A stretch of 64,000 nt of DNA, from the NCBI RefSeq assembly GCF_024399315.1, contig NZ_CP075170.1:4911501-4975500 (forward strand), given 5' to 3'. The notes under the pieces were generated by a model, which worked only from the letters and a program-made list of their open reading frames with translations, searched no databases and had not been told where the DNA came from. The position numbers were made by a program, and so were the translations under genes. The DNA is from Chryseobacterium sp. MA9 (GTDB lineage: Bacteria; Bacteroidota; Bacteroidia; Flavobacteriales; Weeksellaceae). Shown in pieces: positions 49,053-58,654 of the stretch (positions are counted from its first letter, which is position 1; each line of letters opens with the position of its first letter).

Positions 49053-51965
49053 ATGAAAAAAAATTACCAGAAAATTGTTTTGGTGGGAGCCTTATTTTTT
49101 ATTTCTACAAATGCTATGGCTCAAACTAAAGATTCATTGAGTGTTAAAAGCGTAGAAGAGGTGAAGATTACTGTTGGCTCCAGAAATAAAGCCAGAGTAG
49201 CTACTGATACCCCAGTGCCTGTAGATGTTATTAATGTCGGGTCACAGTCAGTATTAAGTCCGCAAACTGATCTTAATCAAATTTTAAATTACGCAGCGCC
49301 TTCTTTTACCTCAAACTCTACAACTGTAGCAGACGGGACAGATCATGTGGATCCTGCACAATTAAGAGGATTGGGGCCGGATCAGGTGTTGGTTTTACTC
49401 AATGGAAAAAGAAGGAATACTTCCTCATTGGTTAATATTAATGGTTCACCGGGAAGAGGATCTGTAGGAACGGATCTGAATGCTATTCCGGCGTTTGCTA
49501 TTGAAAGGTTGGAGGTATTGAGGGATGGAGCTTCTGCACAATATGGTTCTGATGCTATTGCCGGAGTCATTAATGTTATTATGAAAAAAAACACCAATGC
49601 TTTTACGGCAGCCATTACCGGAGGCGGGTTTAATTCAAAAGGAGCTAATGATCATTATGGAGGATGGGATGGCGGAAAGTATCAGCTGGATTTGAATTAT
49701 GGGACTAAAATCGGGAGCAATGGATTTATCAATTTTACAGGAAGTTTGTTGAGTAGAAATGATACGAGAAGGGCAAAAGCAGCTACCGGTGATATTTTTA
49801 ATGCTTATAATGCTATTGAGCAAAGAGCATTGGAAGACGGAGTGAATATTTCATCTCTTTTTGGAAACATTAATAATACACCTAATACGACACAAATAAT
49901 AGATTATATACATAAATATGCTCAAGATGTGAGCTATTTAACAGCAGCACAACAGGCAGGGATTCAATCGGCGAATACAATTTCTGGACTACAAGACCTT
50001 TTAAAGGTTGATGTTACAGAAAATGAACTTGCTTACAGAGGTTTGATAAGAGATGATTTTAATATGAGGGTTGGGCAGTCCAAGCTTGGATCAGGTCAGT
50101 TTTTTGTGAATTCTGAATTTGATATTTCCTCAACGGTTCGGGGGTATGCTTTTGGAGGGATTTCTTACAGAAGTGGTAATGCTGCCGGTTTTTATAGAAG
50201 ACCCAATCAAAACAGAACCTCTACCTCTATATATCCAAATGGTTTCCTTCCGGAAATAGCCTCGGATGTTATAGATCTTTCATTTGCTGCGGGATTTAAA
50301 GGGAAGTTAGGAAATATTAATTATGATATTAGTAATACTTTTGGGCAAAACACTTTTGATTATACGATAAAAAATACAGCCAATGCCTCAATGCGATATC
50401 CGAATAAAACAGAATTTGATGCAGGAGGTTTAGGATTCTCTCAAAATACCATCAATGCAGATTTTGATACGAAAATAGACTGGTTAAAAGGCTTTAATGT
50501 TGCCTTTGGAGGGGAAATGAGGTTTGAAAAATATAAAATAGAAAATGGGGAAGAAGCTTCCTGGGCACTTTATGATATTAACGGAAATATCCAGACTCCC
50601 ACAACAAATCCTCTCTTAAAACCTACAGATTTTTTTGGAGTTTATACTCCTCCCAATCCAGCTCTTCCAGTTGGCCCAAATAATCAAGGAGCAATTACTA
50701 GTACAAGACCAGGAGGTTCTCAGGTGTTTCCAGGTTTTCGCCCTGAGAATGCTCTAAATAAAGGAAGACATTCTGTTGCGGTTTATGTGGATACGGAATT
50801 GGATGTAACTGACAGATGGTTGCTGAGCGCTGCACTTAGGTTTGAAAACTACTCAGATTTTGGGTCTACATTCAATTATAAACTGGCAACAAGATATAAA
50901 CTAACTGATCAGATCAATATCAGAGCAGCGCATTCTACAGGATTCAGAGCACCTTCCTTACAACAAATGTATTTTAATGCTACTGCTACACAGTTTGTTG
51001 GAGGTGTGCCGTACGAGGTGGGAACTTTTTCAAATGATTCTGATGCAGCCAGATATTTAGGAATTCCGCAATTGAAGCAAGAAGAATCAACGAGTTACTC
51101 TGCCGGTTTTACAGCTAAGATCCCACAAGCAAACCTGACATTTACAGTGGATGGTTATTATATTAAAATTAAAAACAGAGTGGTTTTAACTGATCAGTTT
51201 TCAAGACCCTCAGGAACTTATCCGGTGGGAAGTGACCTTGGAAATTTACAGGCTGCTTTTGATAAAGCTAATGCTAATGCAGCTACCTTTTTTGCCAATG
51301 CAATTGATACCCAGACTAAAGGTATTGAAGGGGTGATTTCGCATAAAGCAAAGTTTTCTGAAAGATTTTCTTTGAACTCAGACTTGGCAATTACTGTTTC
51401 GAAGACTAACAGGGTAGGAGATATTCATGGTTCCGATGTTTTAATCAAAGCCGGTCAGGTAAACAGGTATTATTCTGAATCCAGCCGTGTATATCTTGAA
51501 GAAGCTATTCCAAGATTTAAAGCTTCTCTGAATAATGCTTTAGAGATTGATAAATTCAGCCTGTTGTTGAGGAATGTTTATTTTGGAAAAGTTACAGATC
51601 CTAATACAATGGATGCCAACGGGGATGGAATTGTAAGTGGAGAAATTATTAATGGCCAGGCTGTTGCTACTGAACATCCGGTATGGGGAGGAAAAGTGAT
51701 TACAGACTTATCTGTGGGATATAAATTTACCAAAAACCTTAAATTAACAATAGGAGCCAATAATTTATTTGATATTTATCCCGATAAAAACTATGGTCCG
51801 GCAGTTGTAAAAACACCTTCTTTGGATGCATCCGGTAAACTTGTATACGTTACTACTTCTACTATTGATCTTTCTAATCAGAATCAGTTTGTATACTCCC
51901 GAAATGTTTCTCAATTTGGAATGAATGGAAGGTTTCTTTTTGCCAGAGTGAATCTTAATTTTTAA
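49053..51965 (+). CDS. Large TonB-dependent outer-membrane receptor
   Basis: 970 residues from MKKNYQKIVLVG with a signal peptide ending AMAQ (about residue 25). The TonB box region is SVEEVKITVGSRN, followed by a plug with QLRGLGPDQVLVLLNGKRRN and IERLEVLRDGASAQYGSDAIAGVINVIMKK. The barrel contains long loops and ends RVNLNF. No SusD, ABC or siderophore genes flank it and no heme FRAP/NPDL motif is seen, so the substrate is open. A longer frame to 48924 lacks a signal peptide and includes the promoter. Confidence 0.88.
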   Translation: MKKNYQKIVLVGALFFISTNAMAQTKDSLSVKSVEEVKITVGSRNKARVATDTPVPVDVINVGSQSVLSPQTDLNQILNYAAPSFTSNSTTVADGTDHVDPAQLRGLGPDQVLVLLNGKRRNTSSLVNINGSPGRGSVGTDLNAIPAFAIERLEVLRDGASAQYGSDAIAGVINVIMKKNTNAFTAAITGGGFNSKGANDHYGGWDGGKYQLDLNYGTKIGSNGFINFTGSLLSRNDTRRAKAATGDIFNAYNAIEQRALEDGVNISSLFGNINNTPNTTQIIDYIHKYAQDVSYLTAAQQAGIQSANTISGLQDLLKVDVTENELAYRGLIRDDFNMRVGQSKLGSGQFFVNSEFDISSTVRGYAFGGISYRSGNAAGFYRRPNQNRTSTSIYPNGFLPEIASDVIDLSFAAGFKGKLGNINYDISNTFGQNTFDYTIKNTANASMRYPNKTEFDAGGLGFSQNTINADFDTKIDWLKGFNVAFGGEMRFEKYKIENGEEASWALYDINGNIQTPTTNPLLKPTDFFGVYTPPNPALPVGPNNQGAITSTRPGGSQVFPGFRPENALNKGRHSVAVYVDTELDVTDRWLLSAALRFENYSDFGSTFNYKLATRYKLTDQINIRAAHSTGFRAPSLQQMYFNATATQFVGGVPYEVGTFSNDSDAARYLGIPQLKQEESTSYSAGFTAKIPQANLTFTVDGYYIKIKNRVVLTDQFSRPSGTYPVGSDLGNLQAAFDKANANAATFFANAIDTQTKGIEGVISHKAKFSERFSLNSDLAITVSKTNRVGDIHGSDVLIKAGQVNRYYSESSRVYLEEAIPRFKASLNNALEIDKFSLLLRNVYFGKVTDPNTMDANGDGIVSGEIINGQAVATEHPVWGGKVITDLSVGYKFTKNLKLTIGANNLFDIYPDKNYGPAVVKTPSLDASGKLVYVTTSTIDLSNQNQFVYSRNVSQFGMNGRFLFARVNLNF

Positions 51966-51987
51966 TCAATATTTTTCTTAGAATTAT

Positions 51988-52015
51988 AAAAGGTATGCGA
52001 AAGTGTACCTTTTTT
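51988..52015 (+). terminator. Terminator of the TonB receptor gene
   Basis: AAAAGGTA and TACCTTT arms around TGCGAAAGTG, followed by T residues. Confidence 0.75.
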
Positions 52016-52037
52016 ATTATGGTTGCCATGTTTTTTT

Positions 52038-52045
52038 TACTTTTG
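52038..52045 (+). promoter_or_regulatory. -7 box of the threonine dehydrogenase-like gene
   Basis: TACTTTTG, 24 bases before the ATG at 52070. Confidence 0.6.
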
Positions 52046-52069
52046 TACAATTCTAAAAAAATCTGAAAA

Positions 52070-53035
52070 ATGGAATCCTATACGGAAAGAATACTGATTA
52101 CAGGTGCCTTGGGACAAATTGGTACCGAACTTACGAACAGACTTGTTGAAATCCACGGAGCAGAGAACGTTGTTGCTTCAGGATTGGACAGATGGCAGGA
52201 AGGAATTACTTCTGCCGGACACTATGAAAGAATGGATGTTACCAATACACAATTGGTAAGACAGGTGATTCATGATTACGAAATTACTACAGTGTATCAC
52301 TTGGCATCGCTTTTATCCGGGACTTCGGAAAAGCAGCCTATTTTTGCATGGAAACTGAATCTTGAACCACTGCTTCATTTTTGTGAAATGGCGAAAGAAG
52401 GGCTTCTGAAAAAGATCTTCTGGCCAAGTTCTATTGCTGTATTTGGAAAAGGAATTCCAAAGCATGATGTGGGACAGGATGTAGTATTGAATCCGACAAC
52501 TGTTTATGGGATCTCTAAAATGGCAGGGGAGAAGTGGTGTGAATACTATTTCGATAAATATGGTGTAGATGTAAGAAGTATCAGATATCCCGGATTGATC
52601 TCATGGAAAACTCCTGCAGGTGGTGGAACTACTGACTATGCTGTTGAGATTTTCTATAAGGCAATTGAAGATGGAAAATATACAAGTTTCATTTCCGAAG
52701 ATACAGGGATGCCGATGTTGTATATGGATGATGCTATCAATGCAACCTTGAAATTAATGGACGCTCCTAAAGAAAGTTTATCTGTTCGTTCTTCTTATAA
52801 TTTGGGCGGAATGTCATTTACTCCAAAAGAACTGGCAGCAGAAATCAAGAAAGAAATTCCAGATTTTGCTATTGATTATAACCCGGATTTCAGACAGGCA
52901 ATTGCAGATTCATGGCCGGCTTCTATTGATGATTCAGTAGCTAAAAAAGACTGGGGTCTGACTTATGATTTCGGAATTTCTGAAATGACAAAGGATATGA
53001 TCAAGAATCTGAAAGTAAAATTAGGTAAGGATTAA
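52070..53035 (+). CDS. SDR-type L-threonine 3-dehydrogenase-like protein
   Basis: 321 residues of the extended SDR fold. The NAD loop is ILITGALGQIGTELTNRL near residue 8 (GxxGxxG), then VYHLASLLSG, and the active Ser and Tyr-x3-Lys in FWPSSIAVFG and TVYGISK near residues 120-147. RYPGLISWKTPAGGGTTDYAVEIF is typical of the SDR-type threonine dehydrogenases of flavobacteria, rather than sugar epimerases. It would convert threonine to 2-amino-3-oxobutyrate in the cytoplasm. Confidence 0.85.
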   Translation: MESYTERILITGALGQIGTELTNRLVEIHGAENVVASGLDRWQEGITSAGHYERMDVTNTQLVRQVIHDYEITTVYHLASLLSGTSEKQPIFAWKLNLEPLLHFCEMAKEGLLKKIFWPSSIAVFGKGIPKHDVGQDVVLNPTTVYGISKMAGEKWCEYYFDKYGVDVRSIRYPGLISWKTPAGGGTTDYAVEIFYKAIEDGKYTSFISEDTGMPMLYMDDAINATLKLMDAPKESLSVRSSYNLGGMSFTPKELAAEIKKEIPDFAIDYNPDFRQAIADSWPASIDDSVAKKDWGLTYDFGISEMTKDMIKNLKVKLGKD

Positions 53036-53119
53036 TAATGTAAAGTAAAACTTTAATTAATTATTATTTTAACATCTGATTTTTAACAATTTATATAATT
53101 TATATAAACTTTAATTTAA

Positions 53120-53872
53120 ATGGTATTATTAACTTTTAACATCACCTGTATTGAAGCTGAAGCAAAAAACGGCTTCCAAATTACTGATGATGAACGATTG
53201 GAAATCATAGAAAATAATACCAGAGCAATTCTTAGAATTTTAGATATTCATGATATCAAATCAAGTTTTTTTGTAGAGGTTTCTCTAGTTGGAAAACTTC
53301 AAAGTTTAATAAAAGCAATTTCATCCAAAGGGCATGAAATTGCTTTTTATAATAAAGACTCGAGTCCTGAAGAAATTGAAAGTGCCAAAAAGAATATTCA
53401 GGATCTGCTGGAAAAACAGATCAGAGGAATACGTCAGAAAGATGTGAAAGTTGATCAGGAAATTTTGAAGCTGATGGAATTTAATTACGTCTCGAATATT
53501 GATAATGCCAATATTCTTTTCCCTTTCAAAAGGCTCAAAAGAGATACGGAAATTACAGAAGAGGATGGATTGAGTATTGTCCCTGAAAGTATCTCTCCCT
53601 ACAGTCAGTTACCCTATAATGATTTTGTGTTTCAGATCCTGCCGATGAAGTATTACCAGAATATGGTTCTGGAAACATTGCAGAATGAAGAATTTGTTCT
53701 GATCTACCTGAACACATGGCAGTTTACAGATTTTAAGAAATACCGATTTGATATTCCTTTTTACCGGAGCTTATTTTCGGGCAAAAAAATGGAGGACAAA
53801 TTAGATGCCCTCCTTACTTTTCTTAATGACAGGGAAATGGCTACTTCCCGTATGAAAGATTATATTTTTTAG
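53120..53872 (+). CDS. Polysaccharide deacetylase-like protein with lost metal ligands
   Basis: 250 residues. The start MVLLTFNITCIEAEAKNGF has the position of LLTFDIEEW in NodB-type deacetylases, but the catalytic Asp is Asn. SSFFVEVSLVGKLQSLIKAISSKGHEIAFYNKD matches the region that normally carries GHEIASHGYYH, and both metal His are absent (Phe-Tyr instead). The fold is therefore recognisable but the enzyme is probably inactive or has another function. A long AT-rich gap of 84 bases precedes it. No signal peptide. Confidence 0.68.
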   Translation: MVLLTFNITCIEAEAKNGFQITDDERLEIIENNTRAILRILDIHDIKSSFFVEVSLVGKLQSLIKAISSKGHEIAFYNKDSSPEEIESAKKNIQDLLEKQIRGIRQKDVKVDQEILKLMEFNYVSNIDNANILFPFKRLKRDTEITEEDGLSIVPESISPYSQLPYNDFVFQILPMKYYQNMVLETLQNEEFVLIYLNTWQFTDFKKYRFDIPFYRSLFSGKKMEDKLDALLTFLNDREMATSRMKDYIF

Positions 53873-53981
53873 GGAGTAGGTGTTAGGTTGCAGGGATTAG
53901 GAATACTATTTTTCGTGATGATAAATATTCAATTTCTAAACCTCTAACCTTAAACCTTAAACTTTGAACATTGAACTTTAA

Positions 53982-55187
53982 TTAGCTCAGTTCAAAAAGA
54001 GTAATCTCTGGCAATACACCCACTCTTCCCGGATATCCCAATACTCCAAACCCTCTGTTTACATACAACAGTTTTCCTTCACTTTCATATAAATCGGCCC
54101 ATTTTGGGTATCGGTACTGAACAGGTGACCATTTTATATTTTTAAGATCTAATCCAAACTGCATCCCATGCGTATGTCCTGAAAGGGTCAGGTGGATGTT
54201 TGCAGGGTGCTTTTTTACCACATAATCAAAGTGTGTGGGGTCATGGCTCATTAATATCTTTGTGGCAGATTCTGGTACCCCTTGTAATGCGTCGTCTATT
54301 TTTCCGAATTGAGGGAATGGTTTTAATCCCCAGTTCTCAACACCCAGAATGTATAGCTTTTCTCCGTTTTTTTCGATAACTCTATGCTCGTTTCTCAGCA
54401 TATCAAAACCAGCCTGTTTTTCGTAACCGATCAAAGTATCAAGATTTTCTTTTTTAGCTGCAGGTGAAGCCCAGGTTACATAATCTCCGTAATCGTGGTT
54501 TCCTAATACCGCAAATTTGCCGTCTTTAGCCTGGATTTTTGAAAATAAAGGAATGAAAGGTTTGAACTCATCAGCGACGTTATTGACCATATCTCCTGTG
54601 AATAACACCAGATCAGGTTTTTGTTCATTGATCAGGTCAATGGCGTGCTGTAATTTGCCTGGATCAGAGAAACTTCCACTGTGAACATCTGAAATCTGGA
54701 TTATTTTATATCCTTTGAAACTTTTCGGAAGATTGTTGAATTTTACTCTTACTCTTCTTACGGTATGACGGTATTTGCCAAAAGTAATTCCGTCTATGAA
54801 AAGAGCGGAAAGAACACCTCCCATTCCCAGGCCTACAATGCTCAGAAATTTTCTTCTTTCCGGGAAGAAATTTTCAGAAGATTGGGTAAAGCCGATCAGG
54901 TATCCTCCGGTTCTGATAATATCATCAATTAATAGAAACAGAACTACGAAGATTTTAGGAAGGATGAATATCAAAAATAAAGAGATCATGATCTGAGCCC
55001 TTACCGTACTTCTGTCTGATTTTTGGAAGTGAGTTACTTCGTAAGCGAAAATTCCATACACGGCTAGAGAGAGTACCCAATATCCGATTCTTATCCATGA
55101 ATTATCAGTCAGTGTTCTGATAGCCTGATAAATATAAACTTCCAAAAACAGGAAGATTGCCGCGATGATTAAAAAATTCTTTTGCAT
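53982..55187 (-). CDS. Membrane-anchored metallophosphoesterase
   Basis: 401 residues from MQKNFLIIAAIF; the frame open to 55208 begins inside the preceding terminator. Three or four membrane segments come first, then ERRKFLSIVGLG near residue 112, a twin-arginine-like motif ahead of another hydrophobic stretch. The catalytic domain has IIQISDVHSGSF, LFTGDMVNN, VLGNHDYGDY and TLSGHTHGMQFG, all metal-binding motifs intact. This is the YaeI/YkuE-type group that can act on UDP-diacylglucosamine or other phosphodiesters; substrate unknown. Confidence 0.87.
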   Translation of the reverse strand: MQKNFLIIAAIFLFLEVYIYQAIRTLTDNSWIRIGYWVLSLAVYGIFAYEVTHFQKSDRSTVRAQIMISLFLIFILPKIFVVLFLLIDDIIRTGGYLIGFTQSSENFFPERRKFLSIVGLGMGGVLSALFIDGITFGKYRHTVRRVRVKFNNLPKSFKGYKIIQISDVHSGSFSDPGKLQHAIDLINEQKPDLVLFTGDMVNNVADEFKPFIPLFSKIQAKDGKFAVLGNHDYGDYVTWASPAAKKENLDTLIGYEKQAGFDMLRNEHRVIEKNGEKLYILGVENWGLKPFPQFGKIDDALQGVPESATKILMSHDPTHFDYVVKKHPANIHLTLSGHTHGMQFGLDLKNIKWSPVQYRYPKWADLYESEGKLLYVNRGFGVLGYPGRVGVLPEITLFELS

Positions 55188-55198
55188 GTTCTGATCAA

Positions 55199-55231
55199 AA
55201 AAGCACAAAGAATAACTTCCCTGTGCTTTTA
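55199..55231 (-). terminator. Terminator of the FabH-like gene
   Basis: AAAAGCACA and TGTGCTTTT arms; on the minus strand it is followed by TTGATC. It lies between the FabH-like gene and the metallophosphoesterase gene. Confidence 0.75.
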
Positions 55232-55255
55232 TATTTTTTTTGTTTATTAAATATT

Positions 55256-56323
55256 TTAAGGAAATCTGTAAACGAGCGCATTGATGTTCATTCCGGCACC
55301 TACCGAAGTCATAACAATGTTCCCTTTTTCTTTAAACGATTGACCCTCCATTTTTCCTTTAATTATTAAATCATACATGGTAGGAATTGTTGCTACAGAA
55401 GTATTTCCAAGATCCTGAATCGTCATAGGAGAGATCGCATGATCATATTCTTTGATGTCATAAAGCCTGTGAAGTCTTTCAATCATAGCGTAATCCATTT
55501 TCGCGTTTGCCTGGTGAATTAAGATTTTGTCTATATCTTCAATAGAAAGACCTGCATCTGTAATAGTGTCTTTGATGGCAACAGGTACGTTTTTAAGAGC
55601 GTATTCGTATATTTTTCTTCCCAGCATTCTTACATACAGACGTTTTTGGTCAACTTCTTTATTGATAGATGGGGCATTTTCAAGATAATTAAGCTCCGGA
55701 CCATTGTCACAGATTGTGTTGTGGGCGATAATTCCTACATTTTCTTCATCAGTTGCCTTTACTACTACTGCTCCGGCACCGTCAGCAAAGATCATTCTGT
55801 TTCTGTCATGCGGATCTGTTACACGGCTCAATGTTTCACCTCCTATTACAAGAACTGTTTTTGCTACTTTAGCTTTAATTAAATTATCGGCCAAAATCAT
55901 AGCTTCTACCCAACCAGGACATCCGAAAAGCATGTCATATGTCACACATTTTCTGTTTTTGATTCCCAGTTTATTCTTTACCCTTGCTGCCATTGTTGGC
56001 ATGAAATCAGCATATCCGTTTTCAGTAACTTCTCCGAAATTGCTTGCATAGATGATATAATCTAATTCTTCACCGTCTACTTTTGCATCCTCAAGGGCAA
56101 TTTTTGCAGCTTCATAACCGATTTGTGAGTTGGAAAGATCATCTTCAATGAATCTCCTGTTTTCGATTTCTGTAATCTCTACAAATTTCGCAATGGTTTC
56201 TTCCACAGGCTTTTCAATCTTGACACCATCCTCTGTATAGAACTCGGAATTCATAAAGTAATCTCTACCAATAACTCTGTTCGGAATATAACATCCAGAG
56301 CCAATAATGATCGTATTCGGCAT
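55256..56323 (-). CDS. FabH-like 3-oxoacyl-ACP synthase III family protein
   Basis: 355 residues of the thiolase fold. The triad is intact: Cys in YDMLFGCPGWVEAMILA near residue 130, His in ILIHQANAKMDYAMIERL near residue 265, and Asn in DLGNTSVATIPTMYD near residue 310. The N-terminus IIGSGCYIPNRVIGRDYF carries an insertion (YFMNSEFYTEDGVKIEKP) compared with FabH. It is probably not the housekeeping FabH; such paralogs are used in secondary fatty-acyl or aryl-polyene-type synthesis. A -7 box TAACTTTG on the minus strand is at 56350-56357. Confidence 0.85.
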   Translation of the reverse strand: MPNTIIIGSGCYIPNRVIGRDYFMNSEFYTEDGVKIEKPVEETIAKFVEITEIENRRFIEDDLSNSQIGYEAAKIALEDAKVDGEELDYIIYASNFGEVTENGYADFMPTMAARVKNKLGIKNRKCVTYDMLFGCPGWVEAMILADNLIKAKVAKTVLVIGGETLSRVTDPHDRNRMIFADGAGAVVVKATDEENVGIIAHNTICDNGPELNYLENAPSINKEVDQKRLYVRMLGRKIYEYALKNVPVAIKDTITDAGLSIEDIDKILIHQANAKMDYAMIERLHRLYDIKEYDHAISPMTIQDLGNTSVATIPTMYDLIIKGKMEGQSFKEKGNIVMTSVGAGMNINALVYRFP

Positions 56324-56394
56324 TCGTTTATATGATTTTTTTAAAGATGCAAAGTTAATAATTAATATTAATAACGGAGAATTAAAAATATTAT

Positions 56395-56402
56395 TAAATT
56401 TG
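56395..56402 (+). promoter_or_regulatory. -7 box of the 56425 gene and probably menG-porT
   Basis: TAAATTTG, 22 bases before the ATG at 56425 and divergent from the FabH-like promoter 40 bases away. Confidence 0.6.
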
Positions 56403-56424
56403 CAAAAATTGTACTTTACAATCT

Positions 56425-56994
56425 ATGAAAAACAACTCGTCCTTAAAAGGCTTACTTATTGCAGCTGTGGCGTTTATCGTTGCCTTTGGGATCTACTTCC
56501 TTTTTTTAGCCAAGAAGAATTATTATGTTGTAGATAATCCTACCCCGAATACGTATTACTTTAAGATCAATAACGGGTCTGAAGGAATCATCTCTGCCGG
56601 GCAGTATGTGCATGTGGATCTGAATAAAGGGAAAAACTCTATTCAGGTTTTTGATCAGAACAAAAAAATGCTGTATGATTCAGCATTTGAAGTGAATAAA
56701 CTTCGTGGTTTGATTAATATTACCCATCAGGATTACTATGTAAATGATCAGTATTACGGATACAATCTTAAAAAAGATTCGTTGCTGGCGAACCTTGATA
56801 AAACTGTTATTGACGGAAAGGATTATTACGGAGGAGCAAAACGCTTCAATAAGCTTTACACAGAAGATTTTTATTACAATGTAGATGAAGATTATGATAA
56901 AGTGATCAAGAATATCCAGAAAGTGGAATCACGATCTAAAATCTTCAGAAAGCAGGATTACCTAAATTATTATAAAGAATATTACAAGTTTTAA
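56425..56994 (+). CDS. Membrane-anchored protein of unknown function
   Basis: 189 residues with one N-terminal membrane helix (about residues 8-28) and a soluble part rich in Tyr, Asp and Lys. A beta-rich section (TYYFKINNGSEGIISAGQYVHVDL) is followed by a helical, aromatic tail ending YKEYYKF. No domain is recognised. The menG gene starts with TTG four bases after the stop, so it probably heads the unit with menG and porT. Confidence 0.65.
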   Translation: MKNNSSLKGLLIAAVAFIVAFGIYFLFLAKKNYYVVDNPTPNTYYFKINNGSEGIISAGQYVHVDLNKGKNSIQVFDQNKKMLYDSAFEVNKLRGLINITHQDYYVNDQYYGYNLKKDSLLANLDKTVIDGKDYYGGAKRFNKLYTEDFYYNVDEDYDKVIKNIQKVESRSKIFRKQDYLNYYKEYYKF

Positions 56995-56997
56995 GTT

Positions 56998-57729
56998 TTG
57001 ACAAAAGATATCACCAAAGTTACTCCCTACAATTCAGAGGCTACTAAAAAAAGTCAGGTAGAGGATATGTTCGACAATATTGCACCGAAGTATGACCTTC
57101 TGAACCATGTTTTATCCATGAAAATTGATGTTTTGTGGAGAAATAAACTGGTAAGATGGATTAAAAATGATAATCCGCAGGAAGTGCTGGATGTGGCTAC
57201 AGGAACGGGAGATCTGGCAATTACCATTGAAAAAGGAACCGGTTCTAAAGTAGTTGGATTAGATTTATCACAACAAATGCTGAATGTTGGCGTTATTAAA
57301 ATAAAAAAACTTAAATTAGACGGCAAAATTTCCATGCAAAAAGGGGATGCAGAAAATTTACCTTTTGAGGACAATAGATTTGATGCCGTTTCCGTTGCAT
57401 TTGGAGTAAGGAATTTTGAAAACCTTACCAAAGGTTTGGCAGAGTTAAGAAGAGTAGTTAAAGATAACAAAAGTGTTTATATACTGGAGTTTTCAAAGGT
57501 AGAGGGTTTCATGGGGCCATTTTATATGTTTTATTTCAAAAATATATTACCTGCTATCGGCAGATTGGTTTCTAAGGATAATAGGGCGTATACATACCTT
57601 CCGGATTCTGTAAATGCTTTTCCTTTCGGGGAGAAGATGAAACAAATTCTTTTAGATACGGGATTTAAGAAAGTAGAATATAAAAAATTAAGTTTAGGTA
57701 TAGCCACAATTTATAAAGCAACAAAGTAA
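56998..57729 (+). CDS. menG: Demethylmenaquinone methyltransferase
   Basis: 243 residues. The UbiE/MenG motifs are clear: VEDMFDNIAPKYDLLNHVLSMKIDVLWR near residue 20, VLDVATGTGDLAI near residue 62, GLDLSQQML, and SVAFGVRNFENLTKGLAELRRVVK near residue 130. The only start that keeps the conserved N-terminus MTKDITKVTPYNSEATKKSQ is TTG at 56998. It makes menaquinone, the quinone for the cytochrome bd pair. The next gene, porT, starts three bases after its stop. Confidence 0.94.
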   Translation: MTKDITKVTPYNSEATKKSQVEDMFDNIAPKYDLLNHVLSMKIDVLWRNKLVRWIKNDNPQEVLDVATGTGDLAITIEKGTGSKVVGLDLSQQMLNVGVIKIKKLKLDGKISMQKGDAENLPFEDNRFDAVSVAFGVRNFENLTKGLAELRRVVKDNKSVYILEFSKVEGFMGPFYMFYFKNILPAIGRLVSKDNRAYTYLPDSVNAFPFGEKMKQILLDTGFKKVEYKKLSLGIATIYKATK

Positions 57730-57732
57730 CCT

Positions 57733-58515
57733 ATGAATAAATTTCTATTAAAAGCACTGGTTTTAACCTCAGTAAATGTTGCCGTTTTTGCAAACGCGCA
57801 ATTCAGAACCCGAAACAGAATGGATAAGTTGGAAGATTTCGACGAACAGAAATTCAGTTGGGGGTTTTATTTGAACGGGAACAGACTGGATTACCGCATT
57901 GTTTTGCATCCGAAATACGGGATGAATGATAATGAAAACCTTGTTACATCCAAGGAAAGCTATAGTTTCGGTGCCGGGCTTATTGCAAAATGGAGACTGA
58001 ATGATTATCTTGATGTAAGGATAGAACCAGGTTTACAGTTTGCTCAAAGACAGTTGACTTTTAATACTCAATCCAATGACATTTATGCAGGTGGTTCTTT
58101 AACCAATCCTCCTTTTATGCCGTTCCCTTTGCAGGAAAAGGATAAAGTAAGAGAAATTAAATCTACATTAATTGACGTTCCTGTACTTTTGGAACTTCAT
58201 GGACAAAGATGGTACAATTCAAGACCTTACGTTGCAGCAGGGGTTAACTATGTTGTTAACCTTCAGTCTAACTCAACTTCCACAGATGATAACATGCAGG
58301 GGATCTACAGATCAACTACCCATAACTTTGCATGGTCTGCAGAAATGGGAATCCAGTTTTATTTCAATAAATTTAAACTGACTCCTGCCATCAGAGGAAC
58401 ATTCTTCATGAACAATGAAAAAGTGGCAGATAATGCTACTACACCTCCTTACTGGGCATCTGCAATTTCTACATTACAGACAAGAGCAGTAATGTTTGTT
58501 CTGAAATTTGAATAA
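57733..58515 (+). CDS. porT: T9SS outer-membrane component PorT
   Basis: 260 residues with a signal peptide ending ANAQ (about residue 23), followed by FRTRNRMDKLEDFDEQKFSWGFYLG-type opening and an eight-stranded beta barrel with FGAGLIAKWRLNDYLDVRIEPGLQF and a terminal VMFVLKFE. This is the PorT family of the type IX secretion system, and its position directly after menG is usual in Bacteroidota. It serves the secretion of the two T9SS cargo proteins near 2-4 kb. Confidence 0.9.
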   Translation: MNKFLLKALVLTSVNVAVFANAQFRTRNRMDKLEDFDEQKFSWGFYLNGNRLDYRIVLHPKYGMNDNENLVTSKESYSFGAGLIAKWRLNDYLDVRIEPGLQFAQRQLTFNTQSNDIYAGGSLTNPPFMPFPLQEKDKVREIKSTLIDVPVLLELHGQRWYNSRPYVAAGVNYVVNLQSNSTSTDDNMQGIYRSTTHNFAWSAEMGIQFYFNKFKLTPAIRGTFFMNNEKVADNATTPPYWASAISTLQTRAVMFVLKFE

Positions 58516-58540
58516 AAAATATTTCATTGAAAAATAGACG

Positions 58541-58567
58541 GGAGGTGCATTAGCACCTCCTTTTTTG
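58541..58567 (+). terminator. Terminator of the menG-porT unit
   Basis: GGAGGTGC-ATTA-GCACCTCC followed by TTTTTT. Confidence 0.9.
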
Positions 58568-58619
58568 TTGTTATATCAAAATATAGAGTGTTTTATTTTT
58601 GTTAGTGTTATTATTTTTT

Positions 58620-58627
58620 TATTTTTG
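58620..58627 (+). promoter_or_regulatory. -7 box of the coiled-coil/zapA unit
   Basis: TATTTTTG, 27 bases before the ATG at 58655; a second match lies at 58594-58601. Confidence 0.55.
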
Positions 58628-58654
58628 CTTTTAGTTAGAATATACAAACCTGAA

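Noticed and set aside
58565..58654. Membrane-helix N-terminus of the coiled-coil protein
   Set aside because: It starts by TTG within the T run of the porT terminator and includes two promoter-like boxes.
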